NCBI RefSeq assembly: GCF_003013815.1
Contig: NZ_PRLH01000150.1
Coordinates: 1-34,673, forward strand
DNA length: 34,673 nucleotides
Direction: 5' to 3'
Source of the DNA: Cyanothece sp. BG0011
GTDB lineage: Bacteria; Cyanobacteriota; Cyanobacteriia; Cyanobacteriales; Microcystaceae
Part shown: one piece after another, positions 1 to 7,639 of the stretch
How the letters are laid out: each line of letters begins with the position of its first letter
Numbering within the stretch: position 1 is the stretch's first letter
Program-made: the position numbers and the translations under genes
Notes under the pieces: model-generated
The model's input: only the letters and a program-made list of their open reading frames with translations
The model's database searches: none
Told to the model about the DNA's origin: nothing

Positions 1-2
1 AT

Positions 3-187
3 CCCCGTCGTATGTTTAGCCGTTCACAACTTCTGGATCATCTCTGGGCTATGGATCAAATTCCTGAAGAAGCTACTGTGAAAGCCCATATTAGTAGTTT
101 ACGTCAAAGTTAAAAACAGCCGGACTTGAATCGGATGTTATAGAAACAGTGTACGGCTTAGGATATCGTCTTAAAGAGTTCCCCTAG
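3..187 (+). pseudogene. OmpR-family response regulator, C-terminal fragment with apparent frameshift
   Basis: This is the 3' end of a two-component response regulator, namely the winged-helix DNA-binding domain. In frame from base 3 the sequence encodes a recognition-helix region containing VKAHISSLRQ and then hits TAA at 111-113. Adding one base within the A-run at 106-108 restores the frame, which then reads through KLKTAGLESD and the family's terminal YGLGYRL motif to a TAG at 185-187. That ending is typical of OmpR/PhoB proteins. The gene lies 41 bp upstream of a histidine kinase in the same direction, the normal arrangement of a cognate pair. The receiver domain lies outside the window. 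Either the regulator has lost the end of its DNA-binding domain or one A was missed in sequencing. Confidence 0.75.
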
Positions 188-228
188 ACTAGCCTACGTG
201 AAGCTGAGATTCTGATGAGGTATGACTA

Positions 229-1512
229 ATGTTTCAAAATGTACGCTTCCGTCTCCTATTATTTTATCTACTGGTCATGGAAGGGATATTAATTTTATTC
301 GGTGGGAGTATTTATGTTTCTTTTACTCGCCAAGAATCAAAACAAGTTGATAACAAATTAATGGCCTTAGCTGAAGTGGTAACACCCACTTTCAGTAAAG
401 TTCAATATCAAGATACTTCTTCCCTTAGACAGTTAGGGAACGAAGAACTTTTTAATCCTGAAACTCAAAGGATAGAGTGGTTTGATTATAACAAAAATCT
501 TTTATGGCATCAAGGATCATTAGACATTTCTTCTCAACCTGAACCGGGCTTATTGACGCTAGTTTCTGAAGAAAATAACTCAAAAATTCGTAGTGTTACG
601 TTTTCTGTTGCTGTGAATGCTTCTGAAGACATTAACCCGGCTTCACAAGGCTATATTCGTGTCAGTCAATCTTTAGAAGAATTGGAAGCCTCAAACCATC
701 AATTATTATTGATTTTATCCTTCAGTGCTATCGTTGCTTTTACTTTAGCTGCGGTGGGGGGTTATTTCTTAACGGATACCGCCGTTAAACCCATTGAACA
801 AGCCTATGAAAAGCAACAGCAGTTTACGGCCGACGCATCCCACGAACTCCGAGGACCGTTAACGGCTATTAAAGCGTCCATTGACATTATGCGTCGCCAT
901 CCTGAGCGTTTTCAAGCAAAGGATAATCGCAAGGTAGGAGCGATCGCTAATGCAACAGAACAGATGACTCGTTTAGTCGAAGATTTATTATTTTTAGCTC
1001 GTTCAGAAAAAAAAACCACAAAGGCTAACCCTGAACATAGTTCTATTTGTCTTAATGAGTTATTACAAAACTTAATTGACTTACTTGAACCCTTAGCAGA
1101 GGAAAAAAAGATTACTTTAAATTATCAAGTCTTTGACGAAGTTTTTGTCATGGGTAATCGGGATCAATTAACCCGTTTATTTTCTAATTTACTTTATAAT
1201 GCCCTCAACTATACCTCGGAAAAAGGTTTGGTTTTAGTGCGACTTGTTCAACATAATCGCCTGGTTAAAATAGCGGTAGAAGATACAGGAGTTGGCATTT
1301 CCCCAGAGGATTTACCCCACGTTTTTGATCGCTTTTGGCGTGCGGATAAAGCCCGTCATCATAGTGGAGGAACGGGGTTAGGACTATCCATTGCTGAGGC
1401 GATCGCTCATTCCCATCAAGGCAAAATTACCGTTAAAAGCAAGTTGGGAGTTGGCACTTGTTTTGAAGTTGTTCTACCAACTGTTAACGAGCCGTTATCC
1501 GTGCTTAAGTAA
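229..1512 (+). CDS. two-component sensor histidine kinase
   Basis: This is a membrane sensor kinase that should autophosphorylate and pass phosphate to the response regulator encoded just upstream. Seen in the sequence: transmembrane segment 1 at about residues 8-30, an extracytoplasmic sensor of about 125 residues, and transmembrane segment 2 at about 160-182. The H-box SHELRGPLTAIK follows with phospho-acceptor His205, then N-box residues NLLYNALNYT (320-329), G1 DTGVGIS (352-358) and G2 GGTGLGLS (380-387). The linker after segment 2 is too short for a clear complete HAMP domain. Its 427 residues are usual for a class I kinase. The stop codon overlaps the convergent tRNA nucleotidyltransferase gene by 8 bp. 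Architecture resembles the cyanobacterial RppB/NrsS type, but the stimulus cannot be read from the sequence. Confidence 0.93.
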   Translation: MFQNVRFRLLLFYLLVMEGILILFGGSIYVSFTRQESKQVDNKLMALAEVVTPTFSKVQYQDTSSLRQLGNEELFNPETQRIEWFDYNKNLLWHQGSLDISSQPEPGLLTLVSEENNSKIRSVTFSVAVNASEDINPASQGYIRVSQSLEELEASNHQLLLILSFSAIVAFTLAAVGGYFLTDTAVKPIEQAYEKQQQFTADASHELRGPLTAIKASIDIMRRHPERFQAKDNRKVGAIANATEQMTRLVEDLLFLARSEKKTTKANPEHSSICLNELLQNLIDLLEPLAEEKKITLNYQVFDEVFVMGNRDQLTRLFSNLLYNALNYTSEKGLVLVRLVQHNRLVKIAVEDTGVGISPEDLPHVFDRFWRADKARHHSGGTGLGLSIAEAIAHSHQGKITVKSKLGVGTCFEVVLPTVNEPLSVLK

Positions 1513-2770
1513 TATGATTGATGTAACTTCTAGCCAAGGCTAAAGCTTCTTTTTTAGTGGCTATTTTTCCTTCAACTTGAGCGATGGAAACTTCGGTTAA
1601 CAGTTCACCAACTTGAGGACTGGGCTTAATATTAAGATGATTAATTAAATCATGGCCTGTAATTAAAGGAATAGGATGAGCCACTTTATCCTTAGGATCA
1701 AGATAATGCTCAATGAGTTGAAAAATTAATTGCTGGTCGGCATTTTTCCCTAACCCCACTAATGCAAAAATCGGAAAATTATCCCCCAATCCTAAAAATA
1801 AAAAATATTGTTTTCTTAAGGATAGTTCTTGCTGATTTTCTAACCAAGGCAAATAATTGAGAACATTGACAACTGTTTTAATCTCTTGATTAGAATACTT
1901 TAAGTTGATTAACTCTTTCTTGGCGATTTCAGAATCCTTAGATACTAAACAAGTTAATCGTGATTTTTGGACGATGTGGCTACTATAAACATTTTGATTA
2001 TCTTCAATTAAAAATAAATGCTTTAACTGATCTGGTTGAAATGTATTTAGTAATAATTCAATACTTTTATCAATTTCTTGTAATAACTGTAAATTATAAT
2101 CATTAATTTCAGAAAACCAAGGGCTTAGTAATCCATCCTTTTTCATTTGAATGAACCATTGACTCCCCTCTGCATTACTGAGTAAATAATTGAATTCGCT
2201 TTGCACTCGTTCCGCAGCAACTTGAGTAATTAAAGAAGATAATTGGGCAATAGTTTGGCGTGTTTTAGGTTCGATTGTAAACTGTAATTGAGCTGCTTGA
2301 CGATAAGCTCTTAATAATCTGAGAGGATCATCTTTTAAATTTTGAATACTAATCATTTTAATGGTTTTTGTCTGTAAATCGTCTAAACCATTGAAAGGAT
2401 CGATAAGTTTTTGTTGATGAAAATTATAGGCGATCGCATTAATCGTAAAATCCCGTCTACTTAAATCTTTTTCGATGGTATCTCCTTCCTGTTGAGCAAA
2501 ATCAACGGTTCCTTGTTTAAATACGACTCTAGCAATGTTTCTCTGTGCATCTAAAACTACAAAACCAGCATGATATTGATTAGCAATTTTTTTGGCCGTT
2601 TCTATGGCAAATTCGGGTAAAACAAAATCTAAATCTAGATAATCTCGCTGATAATTAAGGAGAATATCTCGAACCATCCCACCCACTAAATAAGCAGTGG
2701 AGGGAAGCAATTCTAAATCAAAAGGTAAAATATTGGGGGAAAAATTGAGCAGTGATGTGGACGACTTCAT
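1505..2770 (-). CDS. tRNA nucleotidyltransferase (CCA-/CC-/A-adding), class II
   Basis: This class II nucleotidyltransferase completes or repairs the 3' CCA end of tRNAs. Seen: the head motif VGGMVRD (residues 29-35), the metal-binding carboxylates in LDLDF (Asp46, Asp48), the RRDFTINAIA motif (105-114) of the neck/sugar-recognition region, and DDPLRLLRAYRQAAQL (147-162), all hallmarks of the family. A helical C-terminal body follows. Some cyanobacteria split CC-adding and A-adding activities between two related enzymes (shown for Synechocystis), so which activity this copy has cannot be told from the sequence alone. It is convergent with the histidine kinase and overlaps its last 8 bp. Bacterial poly(A) polymerase is the other family member to consider, but cyanobacteria are not known to use it. 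Confidence 0.88.
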   Translation of the reverse strand: MKSSTSLLNFSPNILPFDLELLPSTAYLVGGMVRDILLNYQRDYLDLDFVLPEFAIETAKKIANQYHAGFVVLDAQRNIARVVFKQGTVDFAQQEGDTIEKDLSRRDFTINAIAYNFHQQKLIDPFNGLDDLQTKTIKMISIQNLKDDPLRLLRAYRQAAQLQFTIEPKTRQTIAQLSSLITQVAAERVQSEFNYLLSNAEGSQWFIQMKKDGLLSPWFSEINDYNLQLLQEIDKSIELLLNTFQPDQLKHLFLIEDNQNVYSSHIVQKSRLTCLVSKDSEIAKKELINLKYSNQEIKTVVNVLNYLPWLENQQELSLRKQYFLFLGLGDNFPIFALVGLGKNADQQLIFQLIEHYLDPKDKVAHPIPLITGHDLINHLNIKPSPQVGELLTEVSIAQVEGKIATKKEALALARSYINHIT

Positions 2771-2858
2771 AGAAACTAAAGAAATAAACTCTTAAAAATT
2801 AGTCAAATTTTCATATCTTACGTTAGATTAATAAGTAACACGGACAAAGGAGCAATCT

Positions 2859-3107
2859 ATGTGTATTTGTGTTAACTGTCATTACGTTGATAGTTGTCAA
2901 ACCTATTACGCAGTAGAAGAACAACATCAACAACCCCATTTAACCGATAACCCGACATTTGACCCGCAAGAACCTACCATTAATGTTAACATTCGCCCTA
3001 AAGAAGATTACATCGAAATGGAGTGGGATGTCGTGGGTTGCGAAAGCTTTTTAGAAGAAAGCGGAAAATGGATGAAGTTACGTCCTGGAGAACCGGTTCC
3101 TGCTTAA
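2859..3107 (+). CDS. ycf34: Ycf34 family protein
   Basis: This is an 82-residue member of the Ycf34 family, found in cyanobacteria and some red-lineage plastids. The N-terminus MCICVNCHYVDSC carries Cys2, Cys4, Cys7 and Cys13, the conserved cluster proposed to hold an iron-sulfur centre. A further cysteine lies near residue 61. The Synechocystis protein has been linked to photosynthetic electron transport and Fe-S binding; here that role is inferred by family. A ribosome-binding-like AAAGGAG sits about 7 nt before the ATG. It is transcribed divergently from the tRNA nucleotidyltransferase, so the 88-bp gap at 2771-2858 must hold promoters for both genes. Length and motif order are normal for the family. 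Confidence 0.9.
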   Translation: MCICVNCHYVDSCQTYYAVEEQHQQPHLTDNPTFDPQEPTINVNIRPKEDYIEMEWDVVGCESFLEESGKWMKLRPGEPVPA

Positions 3108-3288
3108 ATTAAGTAATCGGTAAAAAGCCAGATTTTGGATTGCTAAACATCAGGAAATTCAACTAAAGCTTGATTATTCATTGAGTTTCCTGTCAAGTAA
3201 TCCATTAATTCTAATCAATAGCCATAACACTTAAAAGAATTCTAATAGTAATCAGATGAAAAGCGACTCGATTGACGAGGTTTATAAA

Positions 3289-3309
3289 GTCTGCCGTGCG
3301 ACGGCAGAC
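3289..3309. repeat. perfect hairpin, 9-bp stem
   Basis: GTCTGCCGT (3289-3297), a 3-nt loop GCG, and ACGGCAGAC (3301-3309) form a perfect inverted repeat. It is GC-rich against AT-rich surroundings and lies just upstream of the tnpB relic. No T-tract follows, so it looks like an inserted palindrome rather than a classical terminator. Confidence 0.6.
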
Positions 3310-3341
3310 ACAGCCCCTTGTTTTAACCAATCGTATAATAA

Positions 3342-3647
3342 AATGGTGTTCCTTTTGAACTAATACCAGCACCTTATACCTCTAAATCAGACCACAGAAA
3401 CGGTGTGATTGGGAAAAGAAATGGACATTGGTTTAGGGGATTTGATGGTTATCAATGTAATAGTGACTGGAATGCTAGTCAAAACATAGGTCAATGGCTA
3501 GGTTTTTCATGTCCTTTAGACTCCCGACCCTCTCGGATTTAAAATCCGAGAGGAAAGCGGGAGCGCATTCCGCGCCTTCAGGAAACTGTATTTGTAATGG
3601 ATGCAGACGGTTTAAAGGATGGGGTTAATGAGAGCCCCCCTAACTAG
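3342..3647 (+). pseudogene. tnpB: TnpB (IS200/IS605-type OrfB) C-terminal relic
   Basis: This gene fragment is recognisable from translation. From 3342 the frame reads NGVPFELIPAPYTSKSDHRN, followed by GYQCNSDWNASQNI and then FSCPLD, which is the C-terminal part of TnpB-type RNA-guided nucleases: the YTS...DHRNG zinc-ribbon start and the terminal DADWNA-like catalytic motif, here NSDWNA. An in-frame stop lies immediately upstream (3339-3341), and the rest of the protein is missing. The frame is also stopped at 3540-3542 inside a 54-bp insertion, after which the original frame resumes (LQETVFVMDADGLKDGVNES) to TAG at 3645-3647. No tnpA is present. The fragment cannot make a nuclease. Confidence 0.85.
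3522..3575. repeat. 54-bp palindromic insertion inside the tnpB relic
   Basis: The TnpB frame is interrupted between FSCPLD (ends 3521) and LQETVF (starts 3576) by exactly 54 bp, a multiple of three. The insert holds a perfect 12-bp inverted repeat, CCTCTCGGATTT at 3529-3540 and its complement at 3542-3553. An outer arm pairs CTCCCG (3521-3526) with CGGGAG (3558-3563). This resembles a small palindromic repeat element that landed in the transposon relic. It carries an in-frame TAA. Confidence 0.65.
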
Positions 3648-3653
3648 AGTAAT

Positions 3654-3727
3654 ATCTAAACAGGTGGATTTATCCCCTGTTTAGATAACCTCTAGAATCC
3701 TTGTGGTTTCAACCCAGGGAGTCTCAA
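3654..3727 (+). mobile_element. degraded right end of the TnpB-type transposon
   Basis: Downstream of the tnpB relic lies an 11-bp perfect stem (ATCTAAACAGG at 3654-3664 with its complement at 3676-3686). It is followed by CCTCTAGAATCC at 3689-3700 and a weak hairpin ending in GGGAGTCTCAA near 3727. Cyanobacterial IS200/IS605-type elements often end with a CTCTAGAATCC-hairpin-GAGT(G/C)TCAA structure, which in intact elements forms the 3' end of the guide (omega) RNA. Here the terminal hairpin has lost pairing. The exact boundary is inferred. Confidence 0.5.
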
Positions 3728-3754
3728 TGTTGAACTGGGTCAATTAATTTATTT

Positions 3755-4612
3755 ATGAAAAACGCTAAAACTAAGAAACGTCGCTGGATTTATGCCACGT
3801 TAGTATTAATGCTCTTGGCCCTAATCTCCTTTTCAATCTTACCGGTGGTGAGTAGTATGGTTCAAGCGCAACAAGCTGATCAATCTTCCTTAGTCACCAC
3901 CGAAAGCACGAGACTGAAAAATGAAGCCTTAGGGTATCAAATGGTCTTAGAACGGGAACCCGACAACGAAAACGCCCTATTAGGACTCTTAGAAACCAGA
4001 CTCAGACAAGGAGACTTAGAAGCAGCCATCACCCCACTCAAACGACTGGCCCAACTTAACCCTCAAGAACCCGATTATGGCATTTTACTGGCTCAATCTC
4101 AACAACAACTCAAAAATTATGAAGCTGCCCTTAATACCTATCAAGAAATTATAGTAGCCAATCCCGGAGATATGCGCGCTTTAAAAGGAATGGTGGATTT
4201 ATATATACAACAAAATCGTTCTCAAACAGCCATTAGTTTAGTGCAGAATACCTTAAATGAAGCCATCAAAGAACAATCGAATGAGTCCATTTCTGAGAGC
4301 GTTTTTAATTTAACCTCTCTACAATTACTCTTAGGAGAAATTTACAGCCAACAAGAACGTTATGATGATGCCTTAGTCATGTACGATCAAGCCATTAAAG
4401 GAGACAAAAATGATTTTCGTCCCCTATTAGCTAAAGGAATGTTACTCAGAGAACAAGGGCAAGAAAACGAAGCCCAAACGTTATTTAAAGAAGCCATTCT
4501 TAAAGCCCCAGTTCAATATAAAGAACAACTGAAAGACATTTCTTTACAGCGTCCTCAAGACAAGAAAAAAGAGGAAATGGTTGAGCCTCAAAAAGCTGAT
4601 GAAACTGAATAA
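3755..4612 (+). CDS. membrane-anchored tetratricopeptide repeat protein
   Basis: This 285-residue protein has a basic N-terminus, one hydrophobic segment at about residues 12-37 (signal anchor or uncleaved signal) and a helical-repeat region at about 50-255. Several TPR units are visible, for example those around ALLGLLETRLRQGDLEAAI, EAALNTYQEII, and YDDALVMYDQAI with its following EAQTLFKEAI. The C-terminal 25 residues are highly charged (Lys/Glu-rich). TPR proteins of this shape act as protein-interaction scaffolds at membranes, but no specific partner can be named. The start ATG has no obvious Shine-Dalgarno sequence, which is common in cyanobacteria. It lies just downstream of the transposon relic and converges on the peroxidase gene. 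Confidence 0.8.
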   Translation: MKNAKTKKRRWIYATLVLMLLALISFSILPVVSSMVQAQQADQSSLVTTESTRLKNEALGYQMVLEREPDNENALLGLLETRLRQGDLEAAITPLKRLAQLNPQEPDYGILLAQSQQQLKNYEAALNTYQEIIVANPGDMRALKGMVDLYIQQNRSQTAISLVQNTLNEAIKEQSNESISESVFNLTSLQLLLGEIYSQQERYDDALVMYDQAIKGDKNDFRPLLAKGMLLREQGQENEAQTLFKEAILKAPVQYKEQLKDISLQRPQDKKKEEMVEPQKADETE

Positions 4613-4643
4613 TATAGCAGTTTGCAACTCGATGGAATACGGT

Positions 4644-4671
4644 GTAGGGGCATAATATATTATGCCCCTAC
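4644..4671. terminator. perfect 28-bp palindrome between convergent genes
   Basis: GTAGGGGCATAATA at 4644-4657 is followed at once by its exact reverse complement, so the whole 28 bp is a perfect palindrome. It lies between the convergent TPR and peroxidase genes and could act as a bidirectional terminator. There is no T-tract, and its form is also that of the dispersed palindromic repeats common in cyanobacterial intergenic regions. Confidence 0.55.
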
Positions 4672-4738
4672 CGATTGTTGTATCTCACGCTTGTTGCAAT
4701 TTTCTGTAACTCTAAACTCTTGATCCTGAACTCGACGA

Positions 4739-6481
4739 TTATGAATTTCTAGGACGAACACCAGATACAATTAAACCCAATAAAACAAGTCCGAAAATTC
4801 CTATCTTATTATTAGGTTCGGGAACTGAGGCCGCCAAAAAAGCATTATCTTGAATCGTTTCGATGCTACTATTGCGACGAATAATAGTAGAGAGGGTGAC
4901 AGTTTCAAGGGTAGGATCTAAGAGATTAAGATGATCGAGGTCGTTAAGATAAAAAAAGCGATCGCCGTCTCGACTGCGAGTAAATTGGTCAATGAGAATA
5001 TGGCTAAAGGTTTCCCCTAATAAACCCCCATTGACCTTCTTCTCTGCTAAACCAGCAATCCACAAATCCACTTCATCCAGACTATTATAAACACTGGCAA
5101 AAGCGGTGGCTAAATCCATATCACCCCCAGTCAGTTGCAAAAAGGTGGTATAAGGGACTAATCCCAAGGCTAAACGCACCGTATTAATATCAGGAATACC
5201 ATGATCTCGACCCCGTTGTAGATTAAGAGAAGCGAGATCAAACCCGCCAGCCCCAGGGGGTCCAAATAAGAAGTTACGCACATCATCAACTAACAAGGTA
5301 TCCAATTCTTGGGCTTGTTGAAAAGCTAAACCCATTAACACGGTATCGATACCATCTTCTAACACTTCATCAGGGTTAAAGAAACTATCCCGTAACGATA
5401 AAGACTCAACAATATTACCCTCATTATCAACCCTGAGAAGATCGGGAGATAACATGGTATGACCAAAACGGAAAGCAGCCGTAGAGAACTCTGTTGCAAT
5501 GCTTGCATCAATCTGACCATCGTAACCGTTATAGTCTTCTAAGGCATTTTCCCCTAGAATAACCGGTAACCACTGATTATAGGTGATGATTTGCATCTGT
5601 GCGCCCACCACTTTACGGGCCGACTGAAAGATAAAATCCCCTTCACTCAGACCGGACTCCTGGAATTTATTAACTAAAGCAGTTTCTCCATTATCGAGAC
5701 GAATTTTAAGATCATCAGCAATACGATTATGTTCGCGCATAAATAGGGTATGAGTCGCCGTTAGTCCTATTTGTTCATTGGCGCGCACATCTCCTGATAG
5801 AAAATAGTTTTCCGTATTGGGATCACCTCCTGTATCATTGGCAATACCTGGTGTATTTAACATCAACAACTTTTCCCCATTGTTGGCTGTTTCAGCAATT
5901 AGTTTTCCGGTGCCATCATTCATCCGTAGAACATTGATACGATCATTATCTGAACCATAAATATTAGAAGCATCGATATAAGCAGTAATCTCGTTAAACT
6001 GTTGACGCACACCGAAACCATCAGTATTAAATTCTGAGCGATTTAAGCCAATTTGTTGAGTTCCCGTGTTAAAAGGGTCAAAATCGGGATCTCCACCAGG
6101 GACAAGAATATTAAAGGGTTCACTATTACCAATGGGACTTAAATCGAGATCATGGTCAAGAAACTGGCCCCATTGCCACACCCAGTCTGTCACTTTTGAT
6201 GCGTTAGGAATAAAAACAGATTGAGCAGAAATAGCGTTACTAATAGCCCGAGGATTCGGTAAAACACTAGAATTTAAACCCCCTCTAGGGATAGCAAGGC
6301 CATCTTCGTAGGCAACCCCTGAAAAGCGAATTAAATCACTCCCCACAGACCCAAAAGTAGGATTATTAGCATTATTACCTGTACCGTCCATACTGCGAAA
6401 TTCAGCCGCCTTAGCAGGAAATAACATTCCCACACTAAGAGTAGTGACAGTGGTTAAGGTAATAGCAATTTTTTTATTCAT
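4739..6481 (-). CDS. animal-type haem peroxidase (peroxidase-cyclooxygenase superfamily) with PEP-CTERM tail
   Basis: This is a secreted haem peroxidase related to myeloperoxidase and peroxinectin. The first 26 residues form a signal peptide ending in AKA. Residues matching the myeloperoxidase active site are in place. The distal set WGQFLDHD gives Gln106, Asp109 (candidate ester link to haem) and His110. The calcium loop is TAYIDAS (166-172). Catalytic Arg233 and Glu236 have the R-x-x-E spacing. Proximal His341 lies in FRFGHTML, with Asn420 in LNLQRGRDHG. The residue after Glu236 is Gln, not the Met that makes the sulfonium link in myeloperoxidase. The C-terminus VPEP (553-556), hydrophobic stretch and Arg is a PEP-CTERM sorting signal, so an exosortase elsewhere in the genome is expected. 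Substrate is unknown; halide oxidation or extracellular matrix cross-linking are possibilities. Confidence 0.9.
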   Translation of the reverse strand: MNKKIAITLTTVTTLSVGMLFPAKAAEFRSMDGTGNNANNPTFGSVGSDLIRFSGVAYEDGLAIPRGGLNSSVLPNPRAISNAISAQSVFIPNASKVTDWVWQWGQFLDHDLDLSPIGNSEPFNILVPGGDPDFDPFNTGTQQIGLNRSEFNTDGFGVRQQFNEITAYIDASNIYGSDNDRINVLRMNDGTGKLIAETANNGEKLLMLNTPGIANDTGGDPNTENYFLSGDVRANEQIGLTATHTLFMREHNRIADDLKIRLDNGETALVNKFQESGLSEGDFIFQSARKVVGAQMQIITYNQWLPVILGENALEDYNGYDGQIDASIATEFSTAAFRFGHTMLSPDLLRVDNEGNIVESLSLRDSFFNPDEVLEDGIDTVLMGLAFQQAQELDTLLVDDVRNFLFGPPGAGGFDLASLNLQRGRDHGIPDINTVRLALGLVPYTTFLQLTGGDMDLATAFASVYNSLDEVDLWIAGLAEKKVNGGLLGETFSHILIDQFTRSRDGDRFFYLNDLDHLNLLDPTLETVTLSTIIRRNSSIETIQDNAFLAASVPEPNNKIGIFGLVLLGLIVSGVRPRNS

Positions 6482-6629
6482 ATCTATATAAGGGAATTAA
6501 AGCCTATCCACCGGTTAAATGAGTATTTTATGGTGGATTCTCATTTTATTAAACCCATATTATGAGACAAAAGTTTCATGAGAATACAAATTTTTTATTT
6601 TCTCACACAAACTTTAACTCCTGCCTCCT

Positions 6630-7420
6630 TCAACAACCACCACACCCTCCGCCACAACCCCCTCCGCAACTGCTCCCGCAACTACTCCCGCAACTATGAC
6701 CACTTCCACAAGAAGTATGATCTATGGTGCTATGATGAGTATTAGTATCAACCGAATGGTCATAACTATCTGAATGGCCACCACAGCCAACACCATAAAT
6801 AATATCGGTAACACAGTAAGAAGAAATGCTATTTTCGGGACTCGTTTTCTTATGCTGAAAACAATCTAACGTATAGTAAAATCCATTTTCAATTTCTAAT
6901 AAAGTATCAATAGCAAATAATAAAGGTAAACGTTTCGGTCGATAAGAATTAATATGGTCTTTTTGACAAGCTAATTCCCAAGCTAAACGAATTCCTTGTT
7001 GTCCTTGAGTTCCTGTTTTCATGGCTTCAGCAGGGGTATGATGCAGAAAATAGCCAAACCCTTGAGAACAAAAATCACTATATTCTTTCGTAAATAAAAT
7101 AAATTCGTGCCAAGCTTCGTCAACAATTTGAGAGGGCATCGATACCATGCGTTGTTCAGCTTTATAGCAAATCAAAAAATAATCTTTTAGGGCAGAAAAG
7201 ACTAATGCTTGTTGTTCAGAAGATAAATAACTTCTTGTTTTTGCAAATTTTTCTTTAAACCCGAAACTAAATTGATAATTAGTAATAAATTTTTCTCGTT
7301 TTTTTTAATTTGCTGTTTATTTCGATATCGACTGATTAAGGTAACAATAATAATAGTCACTAAAGGAATATTAATTCCAATGGCTAGGCCTGTCATTAAA
7401 GAAAAGTTATTCAATTCCAT
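6630..7420 (-). pseudogene. Gly/Cys-rich membrane-anchored protein, frame broken at an A8 run
   Basis: Two overlapping reading frames appear to be one gene. The upstream frame starts best at the ATG at 7420 (AGGGAA about 8 nt before it) and encodes a transmembrane segment (about residues 7-29) and a basic stretch ending QQIKK. It then runs out of frame to a stop at 7202-7204. The second frame is open from about 7297 to 6630 and continues with NYQFSFGFKEKFAKT, SALKDYFLICYKAEQRMV and MPSQIVDEAWHEFILFTKEY. That WHEF-type core occurs in bacterial glycine-rich-domain proteins, and the tail is almost pure Gly/Cys/Ser (GCGGGCGGGCGGC). The frames join if the coding-strand A8 run (T8 at 7299-7306) had nine As. 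The downstream frame alone could only start at TTG 7175 or ATG codons inside the core. Function is unknown; the tail suggests metal binding. Confidence 0.65.
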
Positions 7421-7639
7421 AAAAAGTTCCCTGTGAGCCACTTAACGTTGTTTTGACTGATTATAATTTAAACTCATTTAGTATGATAGATAAGAGTTAA
7501 AGCTTAACCTAACCTGAAATTCATCTAAAGTTATTAGAGAATATAACTATTCTTGATTAACATTGATAATAGCCTCAGTAAATTCGCTAACCTGTCAATC
7601 AATACGGGCTATCGATAGTGTAAATCTTTGACTTCTATT

